Below, in pieces: positions 24,509-33,011 of a stretch of DNA of 33,790 nt. Source of the DNA: Candidatus Rokubacteria bacterium GWA2_70_23 (GTDB taxonomy: Bacteria > Methylomirabilota > Methylomirabilia > Rokubacteriales > CSP1-6); NCBI GenBank assembly GCA_001788395.1, contig MGBT01000083.1, forward strand, positions 1-33,790, written 5' to 3'. The position numbers and the translations under genes were made by a program. Position 1 is the stretch's first letter. The number at the start of each line of letters is the position of its first letter. Below the pieces are notes generated by a model. It was not told the DNA's origin and searched no databases. It saw only the letters and a program-made list of their open reading frames with translations.

Positions 24509-25045
24509 TCAGATCCTCGGCGGGGCGCCGGCGGGCGGCGGCTGGAGGCGCTCGGACTTCTCGAACACGCGGTCCTCGACGAAGACGGGGGCCTTCGCGC
24601 GGATGGCGAGCGCGATGGCATCGGACGGCCGGGAGTCGAGCTGCATGTCGCCGCCGCCCGCCACCAGATACACGGTCGCGTAGTAGATGTCGTCCTTGAG
24701 GTCGGTGATCACCGCCTTCTTCACGGACACGTTCAGGCGCCCGAAGAGCGTGAGGAAGAGGTCGTGGGTGAGCGGGCGTGGGGGCGTGAGGTTCTGCAGG
24801 GGGAATGCGATGCCGGTGGCCTCTGCAGCGCCGATGGCCATGGCGAACGTGCGCTTGTCACGCTTGCCCTGGAGCACCACCGTGGGCTGGCGGGTGTTCG
24901 GGCTCAGCAACAGCCCGACGACCTCCACTTCCTGGGGACCGAGCGCCTTGGGGGGCGGCGCCTCGCTCTTGCCGCCGGCCGCCAGGAGCGCCGTGCCGCA
25001 CACGAGCACCAGGCCGAGCGTTGCGAACCGCCTGCGTCTCCTCAT
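24509..25045 (-). CDS. Bifunctional nuclease (DUF151) with an export signal
   Basis: 178 residues. The DUF151/BFN core occupies about 40-165: PLTHDLFLTLFGRLNVSVKK, then DDIYYATVYL and DSRPSDAIALAIRAKAPVFV. BFN proteins cut both DNA and RNA or have a structural role. The N-terminus is RRRRRF followed by a hydrophobic stretch (ATLGLVLVCGTALLAAG), a signal peptide likely cleaved near residue 25; RRRF even hints at Tat. Most BFN proteins I know of are cytoplasmic, so export is notable. GGGAGGT precedes the ATG. It heads the operon with the AAA+ ATPase and the thioesterase, from the promoter at 25087-25115. Confidence 0.88.
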   Translation of the reverse strand: MRRRRRFATLGLVLVCGTALLAAGGKSEAPPPKALGPQEVEVVGLLLSPNTRQPTVVLQGKRDKRTFAMAIGAAEATGIAFPLQNLTPPRPLTHDLFLTLFGRLNVSVKKAVITDLKDDIYYATVYLVAGGGDMQLDSRPSDAIALAIRAKAPVFVEDRVFEKSERLQPPPAGAPPRI

Positions 25046-25086
25046 GGCTGACCTCCCTGCCGTGCGCGACTCCGCAGCGCGCCAGC

Positions 25087-25115
25087 AGTATCAGCCCGGG
25101 GGCGGATCAAGTCAA
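25087..25115 (-). promoter_or_regulatory. Sigma-70 promoter for the nuclease-AAA-thioesterase operon
   Basis: On the minus strand TTGACT (25115-25110) and GATACT (25092-25087) are separated by 17 bases, the optimal distance. Transcription would begin near 25080, about 35 bases ahead of the ATG at 25045. The -35 lies directly after the stop codon of the MFS gene. Confidence 0.65.
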
Positions 25116-25116
25116 C

Positions 25117-26358
25117 TCAGCCATGCCTGCGGCGGTCGACATGCGCCGGCTGAAGATGCTGCTTGCCCTCACCCGCGGGCACCAGGGGCCTCAACCTGAG
25201 ACTCGTGAGGATCCCCAGCGCCAGGAGAAGGCCGAGGCCCGTCCACATGACGCCGTAGCCAAGGCCGTGGGCCACGTACCCGAACGTGATGGCGCCGAGG
25301 GCGTTGCCGACGAGGCAGACGGAGCTGAAGATGCCGACCGCGCTGCTGCGCCGGGCCTCGGGCGTCACGTCCACGACCAGCGCAGAGAGTGCGGGATAGA
25401 GAAAGCCATGCGCGCCTCCCGCCATCACGCCGGCGAGGAGGAGGAACGGCAGGACCGGGACGTCCAGGGTGGGACCGAGGAGTGAGGCCAGGAGGGCCAG
25501 GACGGCCACGGCGGCCGTCTGGACGAACATCGAGGGCACGATGACGGCGCGACGACCGCGCGTGTCGATCAGATTCCCGCCGAAGACGCGCACCGCCATG
25601 GCCGATGCTGAGTAGCCCGTGTAGAACAATCCCAGCCCAGTCACGCCCATGTGCTCCGCGAAGGTCGGGAGGAAGGTGAACAGGGTCCCGGTTCCCAGTC
25701 CGAAGAAGAAGCCGAGCGCCATGTGGATCCGCAGGAGCTCCTGCAGGCCCACGCGGAATGCCTCGACGCCCGGTCCCGCCCCCATGATGGGGGGGCGCAC
25801 CTCGCGCGTGCGCAGCACGAGGATCAGCGCCACGACGGCCACGAGCGACGAGACCGCGAAGGACCACCCGAAGCCCAGGCGCCGGATCACGGCCTCGCCG
25901 ATCAGCGGCGCCACGGCCGTGGAGACGAGCCCCGAGAGCCCGAAGATGCCCAGCGCCCAGCCGCGCCGCGCCACGGGGACGAGGTCCACGATGTGGACGT
26001 AGTTGGCGACGAAGAACAACGAGAAGGCGATCCCGTGCAGCGCGCGCAAGGCCGCCGCGACCGGGATAGAGACGCCGACGATGAAGGCCGCGGAGGAGAG
26101 CGTGAGCAGGCCCACGCCGAGCAGCATGAAGAGGCGGCGGCCCAGGCGGTCCACCCACAGGCCGATCAGGGGCTGGCACAGGATGCCGGCCACGCTGAAC
26201 ATGCTCTGGACGAGACCGACGTCCGCCTCGCTGCCGCCCAGCCGCTTCACGTACAGCGGCAGCAGCAGGAAGCCGTTGAGGGCGAGGAAGAAGAGGAAGT
26301 TGGTGAGCATGGCGCGCGCGTACGGGCCGCGCATCAGGATCTGGAGCGCGGAGCTCAC
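25117..26358 (-). CDS. MFS transporter
   Basis: 413 residues with about twelve membrane helices. The loop between helices 2 and 3 has the MFS signature form GLWVDRLGRRLFML (about 66-79), and its half-repeat GGNLIDTRGRRAVIV is near 255. It resembles drug/sugar-efflux MFS members (YfcJ/YfkF-like) but the substrate cannot be read. The C-terminal tail is short and His-containing (QHLQPAHVDRRRHG). The track start is GTG at 26358; ATG at residue 9 is an alternative. Expression is likely from the extended -10 at 26417-26425. Confidence 0.9.
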   Translation of the reverse strand: MSSALQILMRGPYARAMLTNFLFFLALNGFLLLPLYVKRLGGSEADVGLVQSMFSVAGILCQPLIGLWVDRLGRRLFMLLGVGLLTLSSAAFIVGVSIPVAAALRALHGIAFSLFFVANYVHIVDLVPVARRGWALGIFGLSGLVSTAVAPLIGEAVIRRLGFGWSFAVSSLVAVVALILVLRTREVRPPIMGAGPGVEAFRVGLQELLRIHMALGFFFGLGTGTLFTFLPTFAEHMGVTGLGLFYTGYSASAMAVRVFGGNLIDTRGRRAVIVPSMFVQTAAVAVLALLASLLGPTLDVPVLPFLLLAGVMAGGAHGFLYPALSALVVDVTPEARRSSAVGIFSSVCLVGNALGAITFGYVAHGLGYGVMWTGLGLLLALGILTSLRLRPLVPAGEGKQHLQPAHVDRRRHG

Positions 26359-26416
26359 CGGGCTGGCCGCAGGCCCGAGCGCCGCAGTAGAATGGCGTGC
26401 GACATGAGACGAAGGA

Positions 26417-26425
26417 AGTATAGCA
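26417..26425 (-). promoter_or_regulatory. Extended -10 promoter (TGCTATACT) for the MFS gene
   Basis: On the minus strand the sequence is TGCTATACT, identical to the element ahead of the ABC operon. Transcription near 26410 would give a leader of about 50 bases before the GTG at 26358. It overlaps the ribosome site region of the divergent thioesterase gene. Confidence 0.5.
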
Positions 26426-26438
26426 TGCGGGCTCTCGC

Positions 26439-27323
26439 GTGATCACGATCGCCGGCGTCTTCGCCTCCGCGGTCACCCTCGCGCGGCCCGGACGCGGGCG
26501 CCTCCGCGCGCCGCAGCGGCTCCAGAGCTGGCCGGGGATCGTCCACGGTGGCGGCCTGCTGGCTGCGCTCGACGACGCGGCCGCTCGCGCGGGTCTCGCC
26601 GGTGCGCCCCGCGTCCTCGAGGGCCGCCTCACGTCGTCCGTGCCCGTCGAGACCGAGCTCGATCTCGACGGACGCGCTCACGACGGCGTGGTGACCGTCA
26701 CCGTGCTTCAGAACGGGCAGACGCTCACCTCCGCCTCGGTCACACCGCTGCGCGGGGGTGACCACGCGACCGCGCCGCCCTGGCGCGGCGGTGGGGCGGG
26801 ATGGCCCCTGCCCCTGTCGGAGGACTGCCTCGCCTGCGGCGCGCGCAACCCGCTGGGCCTCCAGGTGGGGCTGTCCTTCGACGACGAGGGCGTCTGGGCG
26901 CGGCTTGTGCCGCGCGAGCCCTGGAGCACGGGGGCCGGCACGCTCCATCCGGCCATCGCGCCCGTCCTCCTCGACGAGATCGCGTGGTGGCTCGGAGCCC
27001 TGGTGATGAAGGAAGGCGGGCTGACGAACCGGATCAGCGTCACCCTGCTCGACGGGGCGCTGCCGGCGGGCACACCGCTGATCGGCGTGGGGCGCTTCGA
27101 TCAGGTCGAGCCCGTCGACCGCAAGCGGACCTTCTGGCGCACCGCCTCGGCGCTCCTCACCGAGGCGGGGGATCTGCTCGCCACGGCGTCCATCGTCTTC
27201 CGTGGCGGCGCCGACTACTCGTCCCGCCAGATGAGCTACTTCCGCGACCGCACGCCACCCGACCTCTTCCGGAGGATGTTCCCCGGCTACGCGCGGTCAG
27301 CGGACCCGGGCGTCAGTTGCTGA
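26439..27323 (+). CDS. Double-hotdog thioesterase-like protein
   Basis: 294 residues made of two hotdog halves (about 15-105 and 120-265). WPGIVHGGGLLAALDDAA in the first half and TLHPAIAPVLLDEIAWW in the second are PaaI-like helix motifs. CLACGARNPLGLQ (about 131-143) opens the second half as in many actinobacterial-type hotdog proteins. It probably hydrolyses an acyl-CoA. The GTG at 26439 has no good ribosome site at the right distance: AAGGAA at 26412-26417 suits the ATG at 26425, which opens a five-codon ORF (MRALA) ending in the TGA that overlaps this GTG. The end overlaps the convergent small gene by eleven bases. Confidence 0.78.
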   Translation: MITIAGVFASAVTLARPGRGRLRAPQRLQSWPGIVHGGGLLAALDDAAARAGLAGAPRVLEGRLTSSVPVETELDLDGRAHDGVVTVTVLQNGQTLTSASVTPLRGGDHATAPPWRGGGAGWPLPLSEDCLACGARNPLGLQVGLSFDDEGVWARLVPREPWSTGAGTLHPAIAPVLLDEIAWWLGALVMKEGGLTNRISVTLLDGALPAGTPLIGVGRFDQVEPVDRKRTFWRTASALLTEAGDLLATASIVFRGGADYSSRQMSYFRDRTPPDLFRRMFPGYARSADPGVSC

Positions 27324-27651
27324 AGAGCCGCGTGAAGAAGTTCTTCACGCTCTGGCCAAAGGAGACCGCGCCTTCCTTGGTCTTCTCCCAGGCGCTCTTG
27401 GCTGGAGGCTCCGCGGCGCCGGCTGCCTCCTTGATCTTCTCGCCGCTGAACTTGGCGCCCTCCACCACGGTCGCGCCGATGCCCTTGGCCGTCTCCTCGA
27501 CACCCGCGCCGATCTCGCCCCTGCCGATCTTTCTGGCGCCGCTCTCGACCTGCTGGGTCGCCGCCCTCACCTTCGAGTCGTCCGCCGCCAGCGCGGGGAC
27601 CGCGGAGACCAGCGCGAACGCCATCGCGACTGCTGCTGCACGCACGCTCAT
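27313..27651 (-). CDS. Small secreted Ala/Lys-rich protein
   Basis: 112 residues from the ATG at 27651; the track's GTG at 27657 is too near the GGAGGAG ribosome site. A clear signal peptide (VRAAAVAMAFALVSAVPALAA, cleaved near ALA|AD, quoted in outline) precedes a Lys/Glu/Ala/Gly-rich, probably helical body (QQVESGARKIGRGEIGAGVE) and an aromatic end SVKNFFTRLFSN. It resembles small periplasmic or envelope-stress proteins, but I cannot name the family. Confidence 0.7.
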   Translation of the reverse strand: MSVRAAAVAMAFALVSAVPALAADDSKVRAATQQVESGARKIGRGEIGAGVEETAKGIGATVVEGAKFSGEKIKEAAGAAEPPAKSAWEKTKEGAVSFGQSVKNFFTRLFSN

Positions 27652-27670
27652 CGGCACCCTCCTCCCGCTG

Positions 27671-27691
27671 CAGCCCCCTGCCCCGGGGCTG
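27671..27691 (-). repeat. Hairpin between the PHP gene and the small secreted protein gene
   Basis: CAGCCCC (27671-27677) and GGGGCTG (27685-27691) form a seven-base stem with a seven-base loop. It lies downstream of the PHP gene stop and in the leader of the small gene, after a GATAAT -10-like hexamer. No T-run follows, so it may be a weak terminator or a leader structure. Confidence 0.5.
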
Positions 27692-27728
27692 TTCGCTCAC
27701 TCATTATCCGACGGAGCCAGGCGCCTGC

Positions 27729-28616
27729 CTAATCGGCGTTGCCGGGAAGCGGCCGCGCGGTGGAGGACAGCGACGACGGCCGGGCGGCTCGGACCTCGAC
27801 CGCTTTCGCCTTGAGCGCCTCCCAGGCCGCCAGCGGCACGCGCGGGGTCCCGAGCCGCGCCGCGCGCACGGTAGGGCCGTGGAAGTCCGAGCCTCCGGTG
27901 GCGACGAGGCCGCGGTCGCGGCACATCTGAAGGTAACCGCCGGTCTGCGCCGCCGAGTGCTCGTTGTAGTAGCACTCGATGCCCATGAGCCCGGCCTCTA
28001 CCAGGGCGGGAACGAGCTCGTCTCTGGCCGCGAGCCCGGGATGGGCCAGCACGGGAACCCCGCCGGCCCGGCGCAGGAGCCGCACGGCGTCCTCGGGGGA
28101 GAGCTTCTTGCGCGGGACATGACCCGGCTTGCCGGCGCCCAGGTAGCGGTCGAAGGCCTCGCGCACGCTCTTGACGTAGCCGCGCCGCACCATCACCTGC
28201 GCCACGTGGGGCCGCCCGGCCGAGCCCTCGCGGACCAGCGCGAAGACCTCCGCCGGGTCGATGGGCATCCCCAGCGCGGCCAGGCGCTCCGCCATGCGGT
28301 GGACCCTCGCCCGCCGCTCCTCGCGCTGCTCGCGGCAGAAGGCCTGGAACCACGGGATCTCGTAGTCCATGGAGTACCCGAGGATGTGGATCTCACCGCC
28401 GTCCACGTCGCAGTTGATCTCGATGCCGGGAACGATCTCGAGCGGCGGGCACTGGGCCGCCTCGTCCAGCGCCTCGGCGAGCCCCTCGGTGGAGTCGTGA
28501 TCCGTCACGGCGAGCACCCGCAACCCGCGGCGGGCCGCCTCCCGCACCAGCTCGCGCGGCGTCAGGGTCCCGTCCGACGCCGTCGTGTGCGAGTGGAGGT
28601 CCACCCCTCCCGGCAT
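27729..28616 (-). CDS. PHP-domain phosphoesterase (RNase AM/YciV-like)
   Basis: 295 residues from the ATG at 28616; the longer track ORF runs back through pepA. PHP metal motifs are complete: DLHSHTTASDGTLTP (about 6-20), TDHDSTEG (about 38-45), EI(N)CD near 66 and GGSDFHGP (about 250-257), with LAHPGLAA near 187. The match is to the YciV/TrpH group: 5'-3' exoribonucleases and 3',5'-nucleotide phosphatases. It is eight bases downstream of pepA and is the last gene of the gcv-lplA-Nudix-pepA run. Confidence 0.9.
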   Translation of the reverse strand: MPGGVDLHSHTTASDGTLTPRELVREAARRGLRVLAVTDHDSTEGLAEALDEAAQCPPLEIVPGIEINCDVDGGEIHILGYSMDYEIPWFQAFCREQREERRARVHRMAERLAALGMPIDPAEVFALVREGSAGRPHVAQVMVRRGYVKSVREAFDRYLGAGKPGHVPRKKLSPEDAVRLLRRAGGVPVLAHPGLAARDELVPALVEAGLMGIECYYNEHSAAQTGGYLQMCRDRGLVATGGSDFHGPTVRAARLGTPRVPLAAWEALKAKAVEVRAARPSSLSSTARPLPGNAD

Positions 28617-28624
28617 GGCCGCCC

Positions 28625-30124
28625 TCAGCGCTTTCCCGCGAGGCGCATCAGGTAGGTGAGCAGCGTCCGCACGGCGACTCCGGTCCCGCCCTTCGGCCCC
28701 AGCGGCAATTCCTTTTCCGTGAAGGCGGTGCCCGCGATGTCGAGGTGCACCCACGGGATGCCTCCCGTGAACTCGCGCATGAACAGGGCGGCCACGATGG
28801 CTCCGCCGCCCCGCTGGCTCGAGATGTTGTTGAGGTCGGCCACGTCGCTCTTGAGGCCGTCCTTGTACTCCTCGTGGAGCGGCAGGCGCCACATGCGCTC
28901 CCCGGCGGCATCCGCGGCGGCGAGGACGCGCTCGGTGATCGCGTCCTGGCTCCCCAGGACGCCGGAGAGGCCCAGGCCCAGGGCCATGACGACGGCGCCG
29001 GTGAGGGTCGCCATGTCGATCATCTCGTCGGGCTCGATCTCCTTCGCAGCGTAGGCAAGGGCGTCGGCGAGCGTCAGGCGTCCCTCGGCGTCGGTGTTGC
29101 CGATCTCGACGGTGAGGCCGTTCATGGCGCGCACGATGTCCCCGGGGCGCTGGGCCGTGCCCGAGGGCATGTTCTCGGTGGCCGCGATGAGGCCGTGGAC
29201 CTCCAGGGGAAGCCTCAGCCTGGGAAGCGCCTGGAAGACGGCCAGCACGGCGGCGGCTCCCGACATGTCGTCCTTCATGCGGAGCATGCCATCGGCCGTC
29301 TTGAGGTCGAGCCCCCCCGAGTCGAAGGTGATCCCCTTGCCGATGAGCGCGACGCGCTTGCGCGCGCGACCGCGCGGAGCGTAGGTGAGGTGGATGAACT
29401 TGGGCGGCTCCTGGCTCCCTCGCGCGACACCCACGAAGGCGCCCATGCCGAGGGTCGCGCAGTCGTCGCGCTCCAGGACGCGGACCTTCAGGCGCCCGGC
29501 CCTGGCGATCTCCTCGGCACGGCCCGCGAGGTAGGTCGGCGTCACCACGTTGGCGGGCTCGTTGACCAGATCACGGGCGGCGCACGTCGCCTGCGCCCAG
29601 ATCTCGCCGAGCCGCACGCCTTCCCGGGCGAGCGCCTGCTGCCGACGATCGGGCTCCACCACGGCGACGGCCCCGAGCGCCTTGCCGTCCTTCTCCTTGA
29701 GGTACTTGTCGAAGCGGTACGTCCCGAGGATCGCGCCTTCGGCCACGGCCTGCGCGCGCTGGCGCGCCGGCACGCCTTCGCCGGGCAGGAACATGGCGGC
29801 GGAGACGGCGCCAAGGTCGCGCGCGCGGCGCGCGCCGTGGGCGGCCGCGCGGCGTACCGCCTCGGCGCTCGCCTCCTTCTTCGGGCCGAGGCCCACCACG
29901 AGCACGCGCGGCGCTGCGAGCCGGCCGTTCGTGTAGACGTGAGAGGACTGGCCTGCCTTCCCGTCGAACGTCTCCGCGGCAAGCACCCGCGACAGGAGTC
30001 CGTCGAGCGCTCCATCCAGCGCCTGGAGCGCGGGCGAGAGCCGCGCCTCCCCGGCGTGGCGGCCCACCACCAGCATGTCGGCCCGCGCCCGTGCAAGGTC
30101 CCGCGTCTCGAGGGACAGCTTCAT
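28625..30124 (-). CDS. pepA: Leucyl aminopeptidase (M17)
   Basis: 499 residues, the normal family length. The ATG at 30124 overlaps the Nudix stop (ATGA); the track ORF extends through that gene. Metal and catalytic residues are in [10 protein letters not shown] (Lys and Asp), [11 protein letters not shown] (Asp and the nearby bicarbonate site) and the M17 signature [14 protein letters not shown]. It cleaves N-terminal residues from peptides as a hexamer with two metals per active site. The last helix carries [14 protein letters not shown], also typical of M17. Confidence 0.96.
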   Translation of the reverse strand: MKLSLETRDLARARADMLVVGRHAGEARLSPALQALDGALDGLLSRVLAAETFDGKAGQSSHVYTNGRLAAPRVLVVGLGPKKEASAEAVRRAAAHGARRARDLGAVSAAMFLPGEGVPARQRAQAVAEGAILGTYRFDKYLKEKDGKALGAVAVVEPDRRQQALAREGVRLGEIWAQATCAARDLVNEPANVVTPTYLAGRAEEIARAGRLKVRVLERDDCATLGMGAFVGVARGSQEPPKFIHLTYAPRGRARKRVALIGKGITFDSGGLDLKTADGMLRMKDDMSGAAAVLAVFQALPRLRLPLEVHGLIAATENMPSGTAQRPGDIVRAMNGLTVEIGNTDAEGRLTLADALAYAAKEIEPDEMIDMATLTGAVVMALGLGLSGVLGSQDAITERVLAAADAAGERMWRLPLHEEYKDGLKSDVADLNNISSQRGGGAIVAALFMREFTGGIPWVHLDIAGTAFTEKELPLGPKGGTGVAVRTLLTYLMRLAGKR

Positions 30125-30609
30125 CGGTCCCGTCCTCCGTCTGGCTGCATGGTGGCGTCTCTGAGCCTCACCGCGCGGTGCACCATGTCGGCGATCCCTG
30201 CCGTCGTGTCGTGGCAATCCAGCTCGGCCACCGGCACCCAGCGGGCGTCTGCCGCATCGCTGGCGGCCTGCAGGCGCCCGCCCACGACGGCCGCCGCATA
30301 GTCGATGATGACCCAGTGATAGCGGATCGCCGGGCTCGGCCCCGCCGTGGGCGTCTCGCCGTGCACCACCCGGTCGATGACCCCGCAGACGCCGAGGAGG
30401 GCCACGCGGAGCCCGCACTCCTCCTCCACCTCGCGGACGACGGCGTCCTCGAGCCGCTCGCCGAGGTGAACGAGCCCGCCGGGGAGGCTCCACTTGCCCT
30501 CGCCGGGGGGCCGGCCGCGCTTGACGAGGAGCACGCGGTCGCCGTCCAGCACGACGGCGCCCACGCCGATGCGCGGGGCGTCAGGGAACTCGCGCACCGG
30601 ATCCGTCAT
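30121..30609 (-). CDS. Nudix hydrolase
   Basis: 162 residues from the ATG at 30609; upstream the track ORF is translated repeat DNA. The Nudix box [24 protein letters not shown] (quoted in part: [23 protein letters not shown]) has the canonical GX5EX7REUXEEXGU spacing. It is of the ADP-ribose pyrophosphatase/MutT-like type by overall shape and would hydrolyse a nucleoside diphosphate linked to another moiety. It is between lplA and pepA and overlaps pepA by four bases. Confidence 0.92.
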   Translation of the reverse strand: MTDPVREFPDAPRIGVGAVVLDGDRVLLVKRGRPPGEGKWSLPGGLVHLGERLEDAVVREVEEECGLRVALLGVCGVIDRVVHGETPTAGPSPAIRYHWVIIDYAAAVVGGRLQAASDAADARWVPVAELDCHDTTAGIADMVHRAVRLRDATMQPDGGRDR

Positions 30610-30639
30610 GCGTCGGCCAGCTCCCCTCACCCTTGCCCG

Positions 30640-30687
30640 CCCCTCACCCTTGCCCTCTCCCCGCCGGGGAGAGGGTGGGGTGAGGGG
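30640..30687. repeat. REP-like long imperfect hairpin
   Basis: A ten-base perfect stem, CCCTCTCCCC (30653-30662) with GGGGAGAGGG (30666-30675), sits inside a second stem, CCCCTCACCC (30640-30649) with GGGTGAGGGG (30678-30687). The left arm is also partly repeated just before (CCCCTCACCCTTGCCC at 30623-30638). The unit has the form of the C/G-rich CCCTCACCC...CTCTCCCCG palindromes scattered in many bacterial genomes. It lies between the Nudix gene and lplA and forms the end of the lplA coding sequence. Confidence 0.85.
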
Positions 30688-31522
30688 ACGCGCCGGCGGT
30701 GGACCAGGCGCGGCCCGGGGCGCGGCCGTCACGGGTCCATTCCGCCGTGGCGTACTTCTCGCGCGAGAGGGCGCCGGCCCGCGCGGTCTCGTCGGCAGAG
30801 AGCCCGCCCGGGGAGAGCTCGATGCCGTGGACCTGGCGGAACCCTTCGGCGAGCCGCTCGGCGGTCTCGTCGAAGGGCGGCCGGCGCCCGAGCACCGCCT
30901 CGAGCGTCGTCATGCCGCCGAGCGGATCCCGCTCGCCGCGGAACACGCGGGTGAGGCGCTCCGGCTCGGCCGCCAGCATCACCGAGCCGTGCTGGAGGAA
31001 GCCCACGCCCTGGCGCCGCTGCGCGCTGCCGACGATCTTGCGGCCGCCGACTTCGAGCTCGTAGGACCCGGTGCGCGCGAAGCAGAACGCGGGCATGGCG
31101 GCCGGGTCCGAGGGCTGGACGGAGACCATGTCCACGGCAGCGCCAATGGCGCGCAGACCCGCGGCCAGAGCGGCGCCGATCCACCGATACGTCTCGAGCA
31201 AGGTCTCGGCGCCGGGAAAATCGCCGGCCGCCGCCACCACGCTGTAGGTGAGCTCGCGCTCGGGTCCCTCGTGCAGGATGGCGCTGCCCCCCGTGGGGCG
31301 CCTGACGAGCCCGAGCCCCATGCGCGCAGCGGCCTCCAGATCGATGCGGCCATCATCGAGGGGCTGGGCGTAGCCGAGGGAGATCGTGGGGGGCGCCCAG
31401 CCGAAGAAGCGGACCGTGGGCGGCCCGGCCCCGCGGAGCCGGCTCAGCAGGAGCGCCTCGTCGAGGGCCATGTTCGCCGGCCCGTCGAGCGGCTCCGTGA
31501 TGACGAGGCGCCAGGCGCTCAC
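30644..31522 (-). CDS. Lipoate/octanoate transfer enzyme (LplA/LipM family)
   Basis: 292 residues from the GTG at 31522, chosen because GTGA overlaps the gcvPB stop; the track ORF reads on through gcvPB. Family motifs are [13 protein letters not shown] (about 74-86), then [10 protein letters not shown] with C147, and [13 protein letters not shown], then LQHGSVML. A cysteine at this place matches LipM-type octanoyltransferases, and the Lys in RKIVGSAQ the ligase group, so ligase versus octanoyltransferase is uncertain. It attaches the lipoyl group or its precursor to GcvH, which fits its position behind gcvPA/gcvPB. The last residues, [13 protein letters not shown], are encoded by the REP-like hairpin and are unlikely to belong to the ancestral protein. 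Confidence 0.88.
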   Translation of the reverse strand: MSAWRLVITEPLDGPANMALDEALLLSRLRGAGPPTVRFFGWAPPTISLGYAQPLDDGRIDLEAAARMGLGLVRRPTGGSAILHEGPERELTYSVVAAAGDFPGAETLLETYRWIGAALAAGLRAIGAAVDMVSVQPSDPAAMPAFCFARTGSYELEVGGRKIVGSAQRRQGVGFLQHGSVMLAAEPERLTRVFRGERDPLGGMTTLEAVLGRRPPFDETAERLAEGFRQVHGIELSPGGLSADETARAGALSREKYATAEWTRDGRAPGRAWSTAGASPHPTLSPAGRGQG

Positions 31523-32991
31523 TTCACCTGCGGCGTCCAGCGGAGGACCGGCTGGCGCGCGGCCAGCGTCTGGTCGAGCCGCCGCACCGGCGTCGTCACC
31601 GGCGCCTCCTGGGCGAGGGCAGGGTTCGTCTCGGCCTCGCGGGCGATCTGGATCATGGCGTCGCAGAACGCGTCCAGGGTTTCCTTGGACTCGGTCTCCG
31701 TCGGCTCGATCATCAGCGCCTCCTCGATGATGAGCGGGAAGTACGTCGTCGGCGCGTAGAAGCCGAGATCCAGGAGCCGCTTGGCGATGTCCATGGCGCT
31801 GACGCCGAGACGCTTCTGGCGGCGCGCGGAGAGCACGCACTCGTGCATGCACGGGCCCGGCGCCGAGCGGTCGTAGTCCCCATCGAGACGCTTCAGGACG
31901 TAGTTGGCGTTGAGCACCGCATTCTCGGCCACGGCGCGCAGCCCGCCGGGCCCCATGGTGCGGATATACGTGTACGCCCGCACCAGCATGCCGAAGTTGC
32001 CCCAGAAGGCCTGCAGCTTGCCGATGGACTGCGGCCGATTCCAGTCGAGAGCGAACCCGCCGTCCTCGTCCTGGACCACCACCGGCACCGGCAGGAAGGG
32101 CGCGAGATGCGCCTTCACGCCCACGGGCCCGGAGCCGGGCCCGCCGCCGCCGTGGGGCGTGGTGAAGGTCTTGTGCAGGTTGAAGTGGCACACGTCGAAG
32201 CCGAGGTCGCCCGGGCGCGTGAGCCCGAGGATGGCGTTGAAGTTGGCGCCGTCCATGTAGACCTGCACGCCCCTGGCGTGACACGTCTCGGTGATCTGGT
32301 GGATCTTCGACTCGAAGAGCCCCAGCGTGTTGGGCTGGGTGATCATGAAGGCCGCCACGTCCTCGTCCAGATGCCGATCGAGGTCGGCGAGATCCACCTC
32401 GCCATGGTCGTCCGACCTGAGCTGGACCACGGAGAAGCCCGCCAGCGCCACCGAGGCGGGGTTGGTCCCGTGAGCGGAGTCGGGGATCAGCACCGTGTGG
32501 CGCCGCTCGCCGCGCGAGAGGTGATAGGCGCGGATCATGAGCACGCCGGCCAGCTCGCCCTGGGCGCCCGCGGCCGGCTGGAGCGAGACGTGGTCCATGC
32601 CGGCGATCTCGCCGAGGTCGCGGGCCAGCTCGTGCATGAGGGCCAGCGCTCCCTGGCTCCCCGCCTCGGGAGTGAGCGGATGCAGCCGCGCGAAACCCGG
32701 CAGCCGGGCCATGTCCTCGTTGACCTTCGGGTTGTACTTCATGGTGCAGGAGCCCAGCGGGTAGAAGTGGGTGTCCACCCCGTAATTCAGCTGGCTGAGC
32801 CGCGAGTAGTGGCGCACCACGTCCACCTCCGAGACTTCTGGAAGCTCGGGGGCCGCGGGCCTGACGAACTCGGCCGGCAGGAGCGTCGCGACATCGCTCA
32901 CGGGCACGTCGGACGCCGGCAACGAGTACGCGAAGCGGCCCGGAGAGGACAGCTCGAAGATCAGCTTGTCATAGCTCGGTCGGGCGGTCAT
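31519..32991 (-). CDS. gcvPB: Glycine dehydrogenase (decarboxylating) subunit 2
   Basis: 490 residues from the ATG at 32991 with AGGAGC upstream. PLP enzyme: the lysine is in [14 protein letters not shown] (about residue 274), followed by the glycine-rich loop. [23 protein letters not shown] and MDGANFNAI are all GcvPB marks. With GcvPA it decarboxylates glycine and passes the aminomethyl group to lipoylated GcvH, feeding 5,10-methylene-THF through GcvT. It starts twenty bases after gcvPA and overlaps the lipoate-transfer gene by four. gcvH and gcvT are presumably beyond the window. Confidence 0.97.
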   Translation of the reverse strand: MTARPSYDKLIFELSSPGRFAYSLPASDVPVSDVATLLPAEFVRPAAPELPEVSEVDVVRHYSRLSQLNYGVDTHFYPLGSCTMKYNPKVNEDMARLPGFARLHPLTPEAGSQGALALMHELARDLGEIAGMDHVSLQPAAGAQGELAGVLMIRAYHLSRGERRHTVLIPDSAHGTNPASVALAGFSVVQLRSDDHGEVDLADLDRHLDEDVAAFMITQPNTLGLFESKIHQITETCHARGVQVYMDGANFNAILGLTRPGDLGFDVCHFNLHKTFTTPHGGGGPGSGPVGVKAHLAPFLPVPVVVQDEDGGFALDWNRPQSIGKLQAFWGNFGMLVRAYTYIRTMGPGGLRAVAENAVLNANYVLKRLDGDYDRSAPGPCMHECVLSARRQKRLGVSAMDIAKRLLDLGFYAPTTYFPLIIEEALMIEPTETESKETLDAFCDAMIQIAREAETNPALAQEAPVTTPVRRLDQTLAARQPVLRWTPQVK

Positions 32992-33011
32992 CGGGCTCCT
33001 TCCCTCCCCGC

